Assembly: GCA_017626495.1 (NCBI GenBank)
Contig: JAGAIP010000005.1
Span: forward strand, 248,001-312,000
Source of the DNA: Clostridia bacterium
GTDB lineage: Bacteria > Bacillota > Clostridia > Christensenellales > Borkfalkiaceae
Reading direction: 5' to 3'
DNA: 64,000 bases
Part shown: positions 40,493 through 48,014 of the stretch, piece by piece
How positions within the stretch are numbered: the stretch's first letter is position 1
Layout: each line of letters begins with the position of its first letter
Translations under genes and position numbers: made by a program
The notes under the pieces: generated by a model
Told to the model about the DNA's origin: nothing
The model's database searches: none
The model's input: only the letters and a program-made list of their open reading frames with translations

Positions 40493-42781
40493 ATGTTGAA
40501 AAATCTATCCGTGAAATCGGACAATTTCTCTTTGTTCCACTACACAGCCTGCCTCGTCGGGCTTTTCTTTTTGTCGTTTACGGGCGCGCAGGAAGAACCG
40601 TACGGGCTGACCTTACTGTTTGCCTGTCTCTGCGCAGACATGAATCCCGCCATTCTCTGCCTTACATATGCGGTGTGCTCCCTCATCGGATTTTCCCTAT
40701 CGCGCATTCTGACAGCCGTCCTTTCGGGTGGATTTCTCTTTCTCATCTATCTCATCTATCGCAGAAACGGAAGAACGCCCGGCTGGGAACGGTATCTCTA
40801 TCTCGCCGTGTCCCTCGCCTTTTGGGTCGTATTCGGCAATACCGAAAGCTATGTCGTGCTTGCCTTTCTCCCCCCGATGGCGCAAAGAGGCGTTTTTGCC
40901 GCCTTTCTCTTCCTCTTATCCCACCTGTTTTCGTATGCGCTCCGCGCCCTGCTGCAAAAATCCTTCCGCTGTCGGTTGCAGACGGAAGAGCTCATCTCTC
41001 TCGCCGTCTGCTTTCTCATCATCGGCATGGGCGTGTACCGCCTGTTCGGAGCCGTCGTTACGACGTCTTTCTTCCTGTTCTGCCTGTTTTTGTGCCGATT
41101 CGCCTTAAAGAGCCCGTCCGTCTTTCCCGTCGCGCTCCTGCTCGGATTGCCCGAGGCGATTTTAACGCATTCCATGGAGGGGTGCGCCATTCTCCTGCTG
41201 TGCGCCTCGGCGGATCATCTCTTTGCGCGGTCAAATCGGGTAGCCGAATGTCTGGGCGTATTCGTCGCCTTTACCCTCGCGAAACTGTTTACGGGACTGT
41301 TTTCCGACTCCGTCATGCACGGAATGCTCATTCTTCTTTCGGGATTTCTGCCCTGCCTGTGCTACCTGCTCATTCCCGATTTCTTGCTCGAACGGTTGGA
41401 GCGCAAGCTGGTATTCTATCGGGAGCGCAAGCTTTCACGCATCGCCATCAACCATAACCGCGCCGTAACGGGAGAAAAACTGTTTGAGATTTCGGGCATT
41501 TTCCGTGAAATCGAAGTGGCGTTCGACTGCCTCAATCAGAGCGGAAGCGAAGAAAAAGCCCGTCTCTCCATCAAAAACGACCTCGTCTTCGCCGTCTGTT
41601 CCTCGTGCAGAGACAAAAAACGCTGTCGCCTTGCAGAGGGAACGGCGTTCGACCGCCTCATCTCCATCGCATGCGCAAAGGGAAAGGCAAACTTCATCGA
41701 TCTGCCTGCGGAACTTTCCTCCGCCTGCATCAATCCGGGGGGAATGCTCTCCACGCTGAACAAGCACGTTGCCGATTACCGTAACTTTCTCGCGGAAACG
41801 GAGAACGTGAACGCCGGGCGCGCCCTGCTCGCGGAGCAGGCAAAGGGCATGAGCGAGATCTTAAAATCCATGGCGATGGAACAGAGCGAACCGTATGCCC
41901 TGCTCGTCGACAAAGAACGGGAACTCTCCCTCTCGCTCGCGCGCGCCGGAATCCTGTGTACGGAACTGCTCGTCTACGGAGAAGAGAGAGATCCGACCGT
42001 CAACCTCATCACGTTCGGAAACGTCGACGGAAAGCACGTCGCGTCCGTTCTCGAAAAGAGCTTTTCCGTCCCCTTTCTGCCCACCGAAAAGATGCCGCTC
42101 GGCGACGATAAATATTGCATGACCTTCAAGCGACGCCCTGCCTTCAACGCCGCGTTCGGCGTGAGCTCCCTCTCCAAAGAGGGGGAGGCGGTGTGCGGAG
42201 ACACCTACTCTCTCATTCGGGTGGACGAAAAGACCTTTCTCGTCGCGCTGTCCGACGGCATGGGGAGCGGAGACTATGCGAGAAAACTGTCCGACTCCAC
42301 CATTTCGCTCATCGAGGGATTTTATCGGACGGGCATGCCTGCCGAGACCATTCTCGACACGGTCGGAAGATTGTTATCGTTCAATCAGGACGAGGGATTC
42401 GTCTGTCTCGACATCGCCGCCGTCAACCTCGAAAACGGGGAGGCAGAAATCATCAAAATCGGCTCGCCGACGGGTTTTATCATCGGAAGAGACAAGCTTC
42501 GCCTGCTTTCGGGCGAAACCTTGCCCCTCGGAATGTTGGAAACGGCTCACCCGATGACGGCAAAGACCAACTTGCTCGAAGACGACATTCTCGTTTTTTT
42601 AAGCGACGGCGTGACTTCGGCGTTCGGTTCGGACACAGACCTCGTCTCCTTTTTACAGACGCTCTCCCCTCTCAATCCTCAGGGGCTCACCGACTGCATT
42701 CTTTCCGAGGCAAAGCGCCTGTACGGCGGAAAGGCGGAGGACGATATGACCGCCGTCGCCGTCAGGCTATACGCGCAGTAA
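40493..42781 (+). CDS. spoIIE: Stage II sporulation protein E
   Basis: 762 residues, close to the family length. The first 320 residues are very hydrophobic with about ten membrane helices, the middle region (about 330-560) is the regulatory linker, and the C-terminal PP2C phosphatase covers about 560-760 with LVALSDGMGSGDYARKLSD and DDILVFLSDGVTSAFGSD, including the metal-binding Asp residues. SpoIIE dephosphorylates SpoIIAA and so turns on sigma-F in the forespore. It marks the organism as a spore former. GAGGT precedes the start. Confidence 0.95.
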   Translation: MLKNLSVKSDNFSLFHYTACLVGLFFLSFTGAQEEPYGLTLLFACLCADMNPAILCLTYAVCSLIGFSLSRILTAVLSGGFLFLIYLIYRRNGRTPGWERYLYLAVSLAFWVVFGNTESYVVLAFLPPMAQRGVFAAFLFLLSHLFSYALRALLQKSFRCRLQTEELISLAVCFLIIGMGVYRLFGAVVTTSFFLFCLFLCRFALKSPSVFPVALLLGLPEAILTHSMEGCAILLLCASADHLFARSNRVAECLGVFVAFTLAKLFTGLFSDSVMHGMLILLSGFLPCLCYLLIPDFLLERLERKLVFYRERKLSRIAINHNRAVTGEKLFEISGIFREIEVAFDCLNQSGSEEKARLSIKNDLVFAVCSSCRDKKRCRLAEGTAFDRLISIACAKGKANFIDLPAELSSACINPGGMLSTLNKHVADYRNFLAETENVNAGRALLAEQAKGMSEILKSMAMEQSEPYALLVDKERELSLSLARAGILCTELLVYGEERDPTVNLITFGNVDGKHVASVLEKSFSVPFLPTEKMPLGDDKYCMTFKRRPAFNAAFGVSSLSKEGEAVCGDTYSLIRVDEKTFLVALSDGMGSGDYARKLSDSTISLIEGFYRTGMPAETILDTVGRLLSFNQDEGFVCLDIAAVNLENGEAEIIKIGSPTGFIIGRDKLRLLSGETLPLGMLETAHPMTAKTNLLEDDILVFLSDGVTSAFGSDTDLVSFLQTLSPLNPQGLTDCILSEAKRLYGGKAEDDMTAVAVRLYAQ

Positions 42782-42795
42782 TTTTTCAATTTAGA

Positions 42796-42822
42796 AAAGC
42801 CGTAACGCTTCGTTACGGCTTT
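42796..42822 (-). terminator. Bidirectional terminator between spoIIE and the candidate RNA
   Basis: AAAGCCGTAACG, loop CTT, CGTTACGGCTTT; T-rich flank on both strands. It would end both spoIIE from the left and the minus-strand RNA from the right. Confidence 0.85.
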
Positions 42823-43170
42823 ATATGTATTATGTTCGAGTAATCGTTTCCGTTTCGTCTCCGAATGGTGAAACTTACGCTTGATACTTCTTTGATAACG
42901 CCCTGTTATCGGATATCTTCATCACGATTCTGACTGACTTTCGCGACTTACTCTGCTTGTTCCTTGCTTAATTTATCTTGACCTTTTTTCCTTTCATTCT
43001 ATTGCGAAGACGATTCTTCTCGATCTCTTTCGCTTACGTTCCGTCTTATGTTTTTTTCAGCAAGTTTTTTTCGTTATCGTTTCTTCTTTTCTCATCGAAA
43101 ATTCTACGATCTATTGCGATACATGGGATTTTTCTCCTCATTTCTCTTTGAGTCTTGTCTGGTTTCCGTT

Positions 43171-43296
43171 GAACTTATTTAACCTCCGTCAGCCGTTCGT
43201 TGGAGGGAATTATCTAATCATAGTCTCCTCTTCTCCGTATTTTCAGTAATTACCTTCCGGAACTTATTTTACCTCCGTCAACCGTTCCTTTGGAGG
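43171..43296 (-). repeat. Twin pseudoknot repeat inside the candidate RNA
   Basis: The two copies (43171-43206 and 43259-43296, offset 88) share CCTCC, GAAC, a GACGGAGGT core, AAATAA and GTTC in the same order. CCTCC can pair with GGAGG and GAAC with GTTC, and these two stems interlock, the pattern of an H-type pseudoknot. About 38 of 43 positions agree over the extended unit. Confidence 0.7.
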
Positions 43297-43374
43297 GAGT
43301 TACGCTTTCATTTACCGTCCCTCTTTTGAAATGTTCTAACATTTTTTGTTAGTTCATTTCTTTTTTGTACTTAC

Positions 43375-43402
43375 ATTATAGCAAATAACTTTCAAAAGTC
43401 AA
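43375..43402 (-). promoter_or_regulatory. Promoter of the candidate large RNA
   Basis: TTGACT (43397-43402) and TATAAT (43375-43380) on the minus strand with a 16-base spacer. The predicted start is near 43368, eight bases before the first stem-loop. Confidence 0.8.
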
Positions 43403-43446
43403 TACTTTTTTATAAATTCTTTTTTAATTTATTTTTTCAAACCCTA

Positions 43447-43475
43447 TTGTGTTTTTTTATGGAATATGTTACACT
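43447..43475 (+). promoter_or_regulatory. Candidate vegetative-type promoter upstream of the ger operon
   Basis: TTGTGT (43447-43452) and TACACT (43470-43475), 17-base spacer. It would produce a leader of about 60 bases that ends in the terminator at 43511-43545, so it may give a small RNA or an attenuated ger transcript. Confidence 0.45.
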
Positions 43476-43510
43476 TGATTTGTTAGGGCTTTCGATCCCT
43501 TTTTTCACGC

Positions 43511-43545
43511 AACGTGCAAAGCGAAGATCTTTGCACGTTTTTTTT
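43511..43545 (+). terminator. Terminator-like hairpin before the ger operon
   Basis: AACGTGCAAAG and CTTTGCACGTT form an 11-base stem followed by T8 on the plus strand only. There is no plus-strand gene just upstream to terminate, so it could be an attenuator or shield the ger genes from read-through. Confidence 0.8.
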
Positions 43546-43575
43546 GTATAGTGCAAAAGAGAAACACGCATACTT
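43545..43575 (+). promoter_or_regulatory. Candidate sigma-G promoter of the ger operon
   Basis: TGTATA (43545-43550), 18 bases, CATACTT (43569-43575). This agrees at 11 of 13 positions with the B. subtilis sigma-G consensus (TGAATA and CATACTA). Germinant receptor operons are sigma-G genes. The ATG at 43581 would lie at about the transcript start, so either the mRNA is leaderless or the true start is further in. Confidence 0.45.
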
Positions 43576-43580
43576 TTTGT

Positions 43581-45017
43581 ATGAAACGTTCGATCAGCGA
43601 AAACGCAATGCTCATCAAGAGACGGATGCCCTCGGAGGATATCCTCTCTTTTTCGTTTACCACCCGAAACGGAACGGCGTGCAAACTGTTCTATGCCGAC
43701 GGAATCGTCGACAAAGAGATGATGGGCAGGCTCGTGATTACCCCGTTGACCGCATACGGCGGAACGATCGGCAAAGCGGAGATTATGGAGGCGATCGCCT
43801 TTCCCGAAGTAAAAACGGCAAACCGCATGGAACAGCTCGAAAAAGAGATCGCGGAGGGAAATCCCGTTCTGTTTGTGGACGGAATCGCGACGGGATTTAT
43901 CGTCGGCACGAAAAAAGTACCCGTGCGCGCCATCACCGAACCGCAGACGGGTCTGGTTACCAAAGGTCCGCGCGCGGGATTTATCGAGGACGTCAAGACG
44001 AACATGGCGCAAGTGCGCCTTCGGTTCAAGACGGGGAAACTGCGCTTTCTCAATCTGAAACTCGGAAAACAATCGCAAACGAACGTCGCGATCTGTTATC
44101 TGGACGGAATCGCAAAAGAAACGGTCGTCCGCGAGATCGAAGAGAGATTGCAATCGTTCGAGATCGACGCCATTCCCGACTCTTCCTACGTCGGACGGTT
44201 TCTCTGTCAGGGACAGTCTCTGTTCAAACGGATAGGCACGACCGAGAAACCCGACGTCTTTGCCGCGCGCATTGCGGAAGGACGGGTAGGCGTACTCGTA
44301 GACGGTTCTCCCGTCGCGCTCACCCTGCCCTATCTCCTGCTCGAAGATTTTCAATCGGCGGAAGATTACTTCGTCAACCCCGTGCGCGCCTCGTTCACGA
44401 GGCTTTTGCGCTTTGCGGTCGCCACGCTCGCCGTTCTCCTGCCTGCCCTCTACGTATCGGCGCAACTGTTCAAACTGCAACTCATTCCCCTGCCCCTGCT
44501 TTTAACCATCGCGAGCAGCATTCAGGGACTTCCCCTTTCGCCCAGCCTCGAACTCTTTCTGACGCTGACGGTGCTCGAACTTCTGATGGAGGCTAGCGTG
44601 CGCATGCCGAAATACGTCGGCCTCGCCCTATCCGTCGTCGGCGCGCTCACGCTCGGCGACACGGCGGTAAACGCAGGCATTCTCTCCACCCCTGCCGTGA
44701 TTCTCGTCGCGTTCAGCGGTATCGCGCTCTACACCGTGCCCGACCTCGTCGAAACGACCTCGCCCCTGAGGCTCATCGCGCTCATCGTGGCAGGGAGCAT
44801 CGGAACGTACGGAATCGTAACGGGCGCGCTCTTTTTACTCGTCGCGCTCGTAGGCGAGGAACAATACGGAAGTCCCTTGCTCGCTCCGTTCTCCCCCATG
44901 AAGGCGAACGATTTGAAGGATTCCCTCGTCCGCGCCTCTCTCCCCGCGCTCGACAGACGCCCCCGTTCCATCGGGAGCAAGAACCGCATTCGGTTCAAGG
45001 AGACGACATGCAACTAA
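43581..45017 (+). CDS. Spore germination receptor subunit A (GerAA/GerKA type)
   Basis: 478 residues from the ATG at 43581; ATGs at 43608 and 43626 are alternatives and none has a good ribosome site. The N-terminal soluble domain covers about 1-250 (FYADGIVDKEMMGRLVITPL; GPRAGFIEDVKTNMAQVRLR), then five or so membrane helices with the QLFKLQLIPLPLLLTIASSI and PSLELFLTLTVLELLMEASV segments typical for GerA. Forms the germinant receptor in the spore inner membrane with the next two gene products. The germinant is unknown. Confidence 0.92.
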   Translation: MKRSISENAMLIKRRMPSEDILSFSFTTRNGTACKLFYADGIVDKEMMGRLVITPLTAYGGTIGKAEIMEAIAFPEVKTANRMEQLEKEIAEGNPVLFVDGIATGFIVGTKKVPVRAITEPQTGLVTKGPRAGFIEDVKTNMAQVRLRFKTGKLRFLNLKLGKQSQTNVAICYLDGIAKETVVREIEERLQSFEIDAIPDSSYVGRFLCQGQSLFKRIGTTEKPDVFAARIAEGRVGVLVDGSPVALTLPYLLLEDFQSAEDYFVNPVRASFTRLLRFAVATLAVLLPALYVSAQLFKLQLIPLPLLLTIASSIQGLPLSPSLELFLTLTVLELLMEASVRMPKYVGLALSVVGALTLGDTAVNAGILSTPAVILVAFSGIALYTVPDLVETTSPLRLIALIVAGSIGTYGIVTGALFLLVALVGEEQYGSPLLAPFSPMKANDLKDSLVRASLPALDRRPRSIGSKNRIRFKETTCN

Positions 45018-46072
45018 GCACAAGACAACTCTGTTTCATCGCAGGGGGATTGTTCCCCCTGACCAAACTCGTTTTACTCCCGTCCGTACTCGCCTATCAT
45101 ATGGAGAGCGATTTGCTCTTTCCTGCGCTCTTTCTCTTTCTGATCGAAGGGCTCGTCCTCTTTTCCGTCATGCACCTCTCTTCCAAGACGGATCAAACCT
45201 TTTACGCGCTCGTCGAAGACCGTTTCGGCAAGGTATTCGCGCGCATTCTGTTCGGGGTGTACGGCGTCTATTTTTTATGTTCCGCCATTCTCCCCGTGTT
45301 CGAGCAAAATCTTCTCCTCAGAAGCGCCTTTTACGACACCATACCCTCTCCCGTCATTTTTTCTTCGTTCGCCGTTCTCGCGGGATATTTTTGCATGAAA
45401 CCTTTGCGCTGCCTGGGGAGACTGTCCGACGTCGTCGTTCCGATTTCCTCCGTCTCGCTCGCTTTGCTCCTCGTTTTGTCTCTCGGAACGATCGAAACGG
45501 ACGGATTTTTCCCCTTCATCGACTTCAAAGCAAACCGTCTTTTCACGGCGTCCGTGCGCGCCCTGCCCCGATGTCTCGACTGCGCCTATCCTCTCTTTTT
45601 CTTGGGGCACTTCAAGCATGAAAAGGGAACGACTTGGAAAGTTCTGCTCTCCTTTGCCGTCGGCTGTATCGTCGTCCTCTTCTTCCTGTTCGATTTTTAT
45701 TGCATTTTCTCCGTGCTCTCTCCGAGGGAATCGAGCGCGGTCTCTAAGATTGCGAGATACTTCCCCGCGACGGCGACGATCGGACGGATCGACCTCATTT
45801 TGACCTATCTCTTCTCTCTGGGATACGTTCTCGCGCTGATGATTCCGCTGTATCTTGCCGTATCGTGCATCGACGTTTGTCTGCCCTTTCGCTATACGCG
45901 CCTGATTACGAGCGCGGCAATTACGCTCGGACTGTTTTTCCTCTATACGCTTTTGCAAAGCTCGCTCATGGGAATCGACAATCTGATCGGAACGTACGGT
46001 TTCCCCGTCTTTTTGCTCTTTTCGTTCGTGATTCCGTCCCTGTCTTTTTTTCTGAGGAAAACGCATGGCTAA
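45008..46072 (+). CDS. Spore germination receptor subunit B (GerAB type)
   Basis: 354 residues, ten predicted membrane helices, amino-acid-permease-like fold (APC superfamily) as in GerAB proteins. It starts MQLSTRQLCFIAGGLFPLTK, which matches the family opening where IS.RQ is followed by the first helix. In B. subtilis this subunit binds the germinant. It overlaps gerA by 10 bases and gerC by 8 bases, so the three are made together. Confidence 0.92.
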   Translation: MQLSTRQLCFIAGGLFPLTKLVLLPSVLAYHMESDLLFPALFLFLIEGLVLFSVMHLSSKTDQTFYALVEDRFGKVFARILFGVYGVYFLCSAILPVFEQNLLLRSAFYDTIPSPVIFSSFAVLAGYFCMKPLRCLGRLSDVVVPISSVSLALLLVLSLGTIETDGFFPFIDFKANRLFTASVRALPRCLDCAYPLFFLGHFKHEKGTTWKVLLSFAVGCIVVLFFLFDFYCIFSVLSPRESSAVSKIARYFPATATIGRIDLILTYLFSLGYVLALMIPLYLAVSCIDVCLPFRYTRLITSAAITLGLFFLYTLLQSSLMGIDNLIGTYGFPVFLLFSFVIPSLSFFLRKTHG

Positions 46073-47204
46073 ACTTAAACAACTCTATTTTTGGCTGTTA
46101 TTCGCATTCTGCGCCGTCTTTTTCTTTACCAACGATTTCGGCATCGTGGAAATTCAAAAGACGGCGATCGTGCTCGGCGTGGGAATCGACAGGAATGGCG
46201 AGGGGTTTTCCATCACCGCACAGCTCGCCGTTCCGCAAAAATCGGAACAGAAGAATTCCACCGATTCCGTCGAAGTGTCGGGCGTCGGGCAGACGGTAGG
46301 AGAGGCGCTCACCGCCATCAATTCCACTACGGGGTGGCACCCGACGCTCTCCTTTTGCAACCTCGTCGTCCTGGGAGAATCCGCCGTCGAGGGAGAAATC
46401 TATGCAGGTCTCGAATATTTTTTCAGAAACGAGAACGTGCCCGACTACGCCCTCGTGGCGACTTGCGAGGGGAGCGCAAAGGAATTTCTCTCCTCAAAGA
46501 CGCCCACCGCGGACATGAGCACGTTCGCCGTGGAAAAAATTCTTTCGAGCGAAGCGAAACGCTCGGGCGTCGTCCTTCCCCTGTCGTTGAGAGAGTTTTC
46601 CATCGATTATTTCACCGAACGGGGAGGCTATCTTCCTATCATCGTCAAAAAGGAGCAGGAGAAAGGACAGGGAAGCAAACAGACGAACGAGCAGGGCGCG
46701 CAGGAGACGGAATACCTCTTCGACGCAACGAAAACCGCCCTCTTCTCACGCGGACAAAAAAAGGGAGAACTTTCCCCCATGCAGACGCTCACGCTCGGAA
46801 TCATGAAAAACAACGTCCGTATCGCCGCATTTCCCGTAACACAAAACGGAATCGGCTATACCCTCGGCGTCAGGCGCGCAAAAACTTCCTTTTCCGTCGA
46901 ACAGGGGAAGCGAATCAAAGTCAAGATTTCCCTCTCGGCGAGCGCAATCATGCTCGACAGCGACGCCTCGCATACCGTGGACGATATATCCAAGACCGAG
47001 CTCGTGGAAGCTCCCGTCCTGACGGAAGCGGAACGGGCGATCACGGAACAAATTTCGGCGCTCATCGACGAAACGAGGAGGACGGATTGCGACTTTTTCG
47101 GAATCAAAAACCTCGTGCATAAAAAGTTCCCCCGCACGGATACGGGGGAAGGGTTCTTGAACGAGATTGATTTCTCCGTTTCGGTAAAGCTCAAAAATCC
47201 TTAA
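46065..47204 (+). CDS. Spore germination receptor subunit C (Ger(x)C type), atypical N-terminus
   Basis: 379 residues. The family normally starts as a lipoprotein with a GCW motif followed by an acidic stretch. Here the N-terminal helix is followed by FTNDFGIVEIQKTAIVLGVG: the IVLGxGID core is kept but there is no lipobox Cys at the usual place; the only nearby Cys is Cys16 inside the helix (LLFAFCAV), a poor lipobox. It may thus be held by an uncleaved anchor. Remaining domains (about 35-375) match Ger(x)C. Confidence 0.9.
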   Translation: MAKLKQLYFWLLFAFCAVFFFTNDFGIVEIQKTAIVLGVGIDRNGEGFSITAQLAVPQKSEQKNSTDSVEVSGVGQTVGEALTAINSTTGWHPTLSFCNLVVLGESAVEGEIYAGLEYFFRNENVPDYALVATCEGSAKEFLSSKTPTADMSTFAVEKILSSEAKRSGVVLPLSLREFSIDYFTERGGYLPIIVKKEQEKGQGSKQTNEQGAQETEYLFDATKTALFSRGQKKGELSPMQTLTLGIMKNNVRIAAFPVTQNGIGYTLGVRRAKTSFSVEQGKRIKVKISLSASAIMLDSDASHTVDDISKTELVEAPVLTEAERAITEQISALIDETRRTDCDFFGIKNLVHKKFPRTDTGEGFLNEIDFSVSVKLKNP

Positions 47205-47779
47205 ACGTTGAGTTCGTCCAACGTGAGTTGAAACTCGGGAATAAACTCTTTCATAAAATACGCAAGGGCGGGAATATTTTTTCCGTTCAGCTCCGCCTCG
47301 ATGGTCTCTTTCGCTTTGGAAAACTCCCTGTTGCCCGAACGGAGCTCTTCGAGACACTTGACGTATGCGGAAAGCTTATCCGCGCACTTCATAAACAGGT
47401 ATTCCTTCGAATCTTTATCGGGATTCATGACGGAAGAAAAAGCGTTTCTCAACGCCTCGGGGAGAAGGGAAGAGAGTCGTTCCACCGCCTGATCTTCGAG
47501 GGCGTGAAAGGACGACTCGATCGCCCCGTTGGAATATTTGACGGGCGTGGGCAGATCGCCCGTGATGACCTCGCTGCTCTCGTGATACAGAGCGTATAAG
47601 ACCGCCCGTTCGACGTTGACGTTTCCGCCGAACACGGTATTTTCGATTTCACAGAGGGCGTGCGTAAAGAGCGCGACCTGTCCCGTATGTTCCAGAATGT
47701 TCTCGTCCCTCACCGAACGCATGATACACCAACGGCGAATATATTTCATTCTGTCTAAAAACGCATAAAAATTCGACAT
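47201..47779 (-). CDS. YfbR-like 5'-deoxynucleotidase (HD domain)
   Basis: 192 residues. The HD-domain motifs are ILEHTGQVALFTHAL (His of the first pair near 31), LYHESSEVITGDLPTPVKY (His and Glu near 66-69, then the conserved Asp and TPxKY) and MKCADKLSAYVKCLEEL. YfbR hydrolyses deoxynucleoside 5'-monophosphates and balances dNTP pools. It converges on gerC with a 4-base overlap of the ends and shares its upstream region with thiT. Confidence 0.92.
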   Translation of the reverse strand: MSNFYAFLDRMKYIRRWCIMRSVRDENILEHTGQVALFTHALCEIENTVFGGNVNVERAVLYALYHESSEVITGDLPTPVKYSNGAIESSFHALEDQAVERLSSLLPEALRNAFSSVMNPDKDSKEYLFMKCADKLSAYVKCLEELRSGNREFSKAKETIEAELNGKNIPALAYFMKEFIPEFQLTLDELNV

Positions 47780-47806
47780 GATTTCCGCTCCTTTTTCTTC
47801 CCGAAC

Positions 47807-47835
47807 ATTGTAGCATATTTGCTTGACTTTTTCAA
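47807..47835 (-). promoter_or_regulatory. Promoter of the YfbR-like gene
   Basis: TTGAAA (47830-47835) and TACAAT (47807-47812) on the minus strand with a 17-base spacer. Its -35 half overlaps the thiT promoter (47823-47851). Confidence 0.75.
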
Positions 47836-47851
47836 ATCATTCTACTATAAT
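47823..47851 (+). promoter_or_regulatory. Promoter of the TPP-riboswitch thiT gene
   Basis: TTGACT (47823-47828) and TATAAT (47846-47851), 17-base spacer; start near 47858, followed by the riboswitch. Confidence 0.85.
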
Positions 47852-47875
47852 TTAGCTACAAATTTAATTATTCCG

Positions 47876-47945
47876 TCGTGGGTGCTGTCAAAGGCTGAGA
47901 TTATACCACTCGAATCGGCAAGATAATCCTTGATCGAGAGTACGA
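47876..47945 (+). promoter_or_regulatory. TPP riboswitch (THI element)
   Basis: Conserved parts are in order: GGGTGCT, then GGCTGAGATTATACC with the CUGAGA core, then a GATAAT-containing arm (AAGATAATCCTT), closed by a short P1 stem TCGT/ACGA. It binds thiamine pyrophosphate. The strong hairpin plus T-run at 47958-47983 is the expression platform, so TPP should cause premature termination. The gene behind it is a thiamine transporter, which agrees. Confidence 0.88.
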
Positions 47946-47957
47946 TATTCATACTGC

Positions 47958-47983
47958 ACGCCCGTCTTTCATGGGCGTTTTTT
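47958..47983 (+). terminator. Riboswitch terminator
   Basis: ACGCCC and GGGCGT with a nine-base loop, followed by T6, 13 bases after the aptamer and 30 bases before the thiT start. Confidence 0.85.
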
Positions 47984-48014
47984 CATGCAATTTCGACGGA
48001 AGAAGGAGTTTTTT

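Larger units (their letters stand above)
42796..43368 (-). ncRNA. Candidate large structured non-coding RNA, about 570 nt
   Basis: A gene-free stretch with its own strong promoter (43375-43402) and terminator (42796-42822) on the minus strand. The transcript is purine-rich and has no ORF of more than a few codons with a convincing start. Structure visible by eye: a 5' stem-loop at 43328-43360 (GAAATG/CATTTC enclosing CTAACA/TGTTAG), two near-identical H-type pseudoknots (43259-43296 and 43171-43206), a long-range pairing of 43060-43065 with 42964-42969 around a third overlapping pair of stems (43005-43047), and a hairpin at 42894-42910. It is not tmRNA, 6S, RNase P or SRP RNA as far as I can see; OLE, ROOL or another large ornate class cannot be excluded. 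Confidence 0.65.

Noticed and set aside
42836-43380. tmRNA, 6S RNA, RNase P RNA or SRP RNA as identity of the non-coding transcript
   Set aside because: No tag-peptide frame or tRNA-like ends, no 6S-like long single bubble, no RNase P core (such as ACAGAA) and no SRP domain IV motif were seen.
43437-44480. Minus-strand open frame of 347 codons opposite gerA
   Set aside because: It is the shadow of gerA codons, Arg- and Asp-rich without motifs, and has no promoter of its own; the promoter at 43375-43402 lies at its downstream end.
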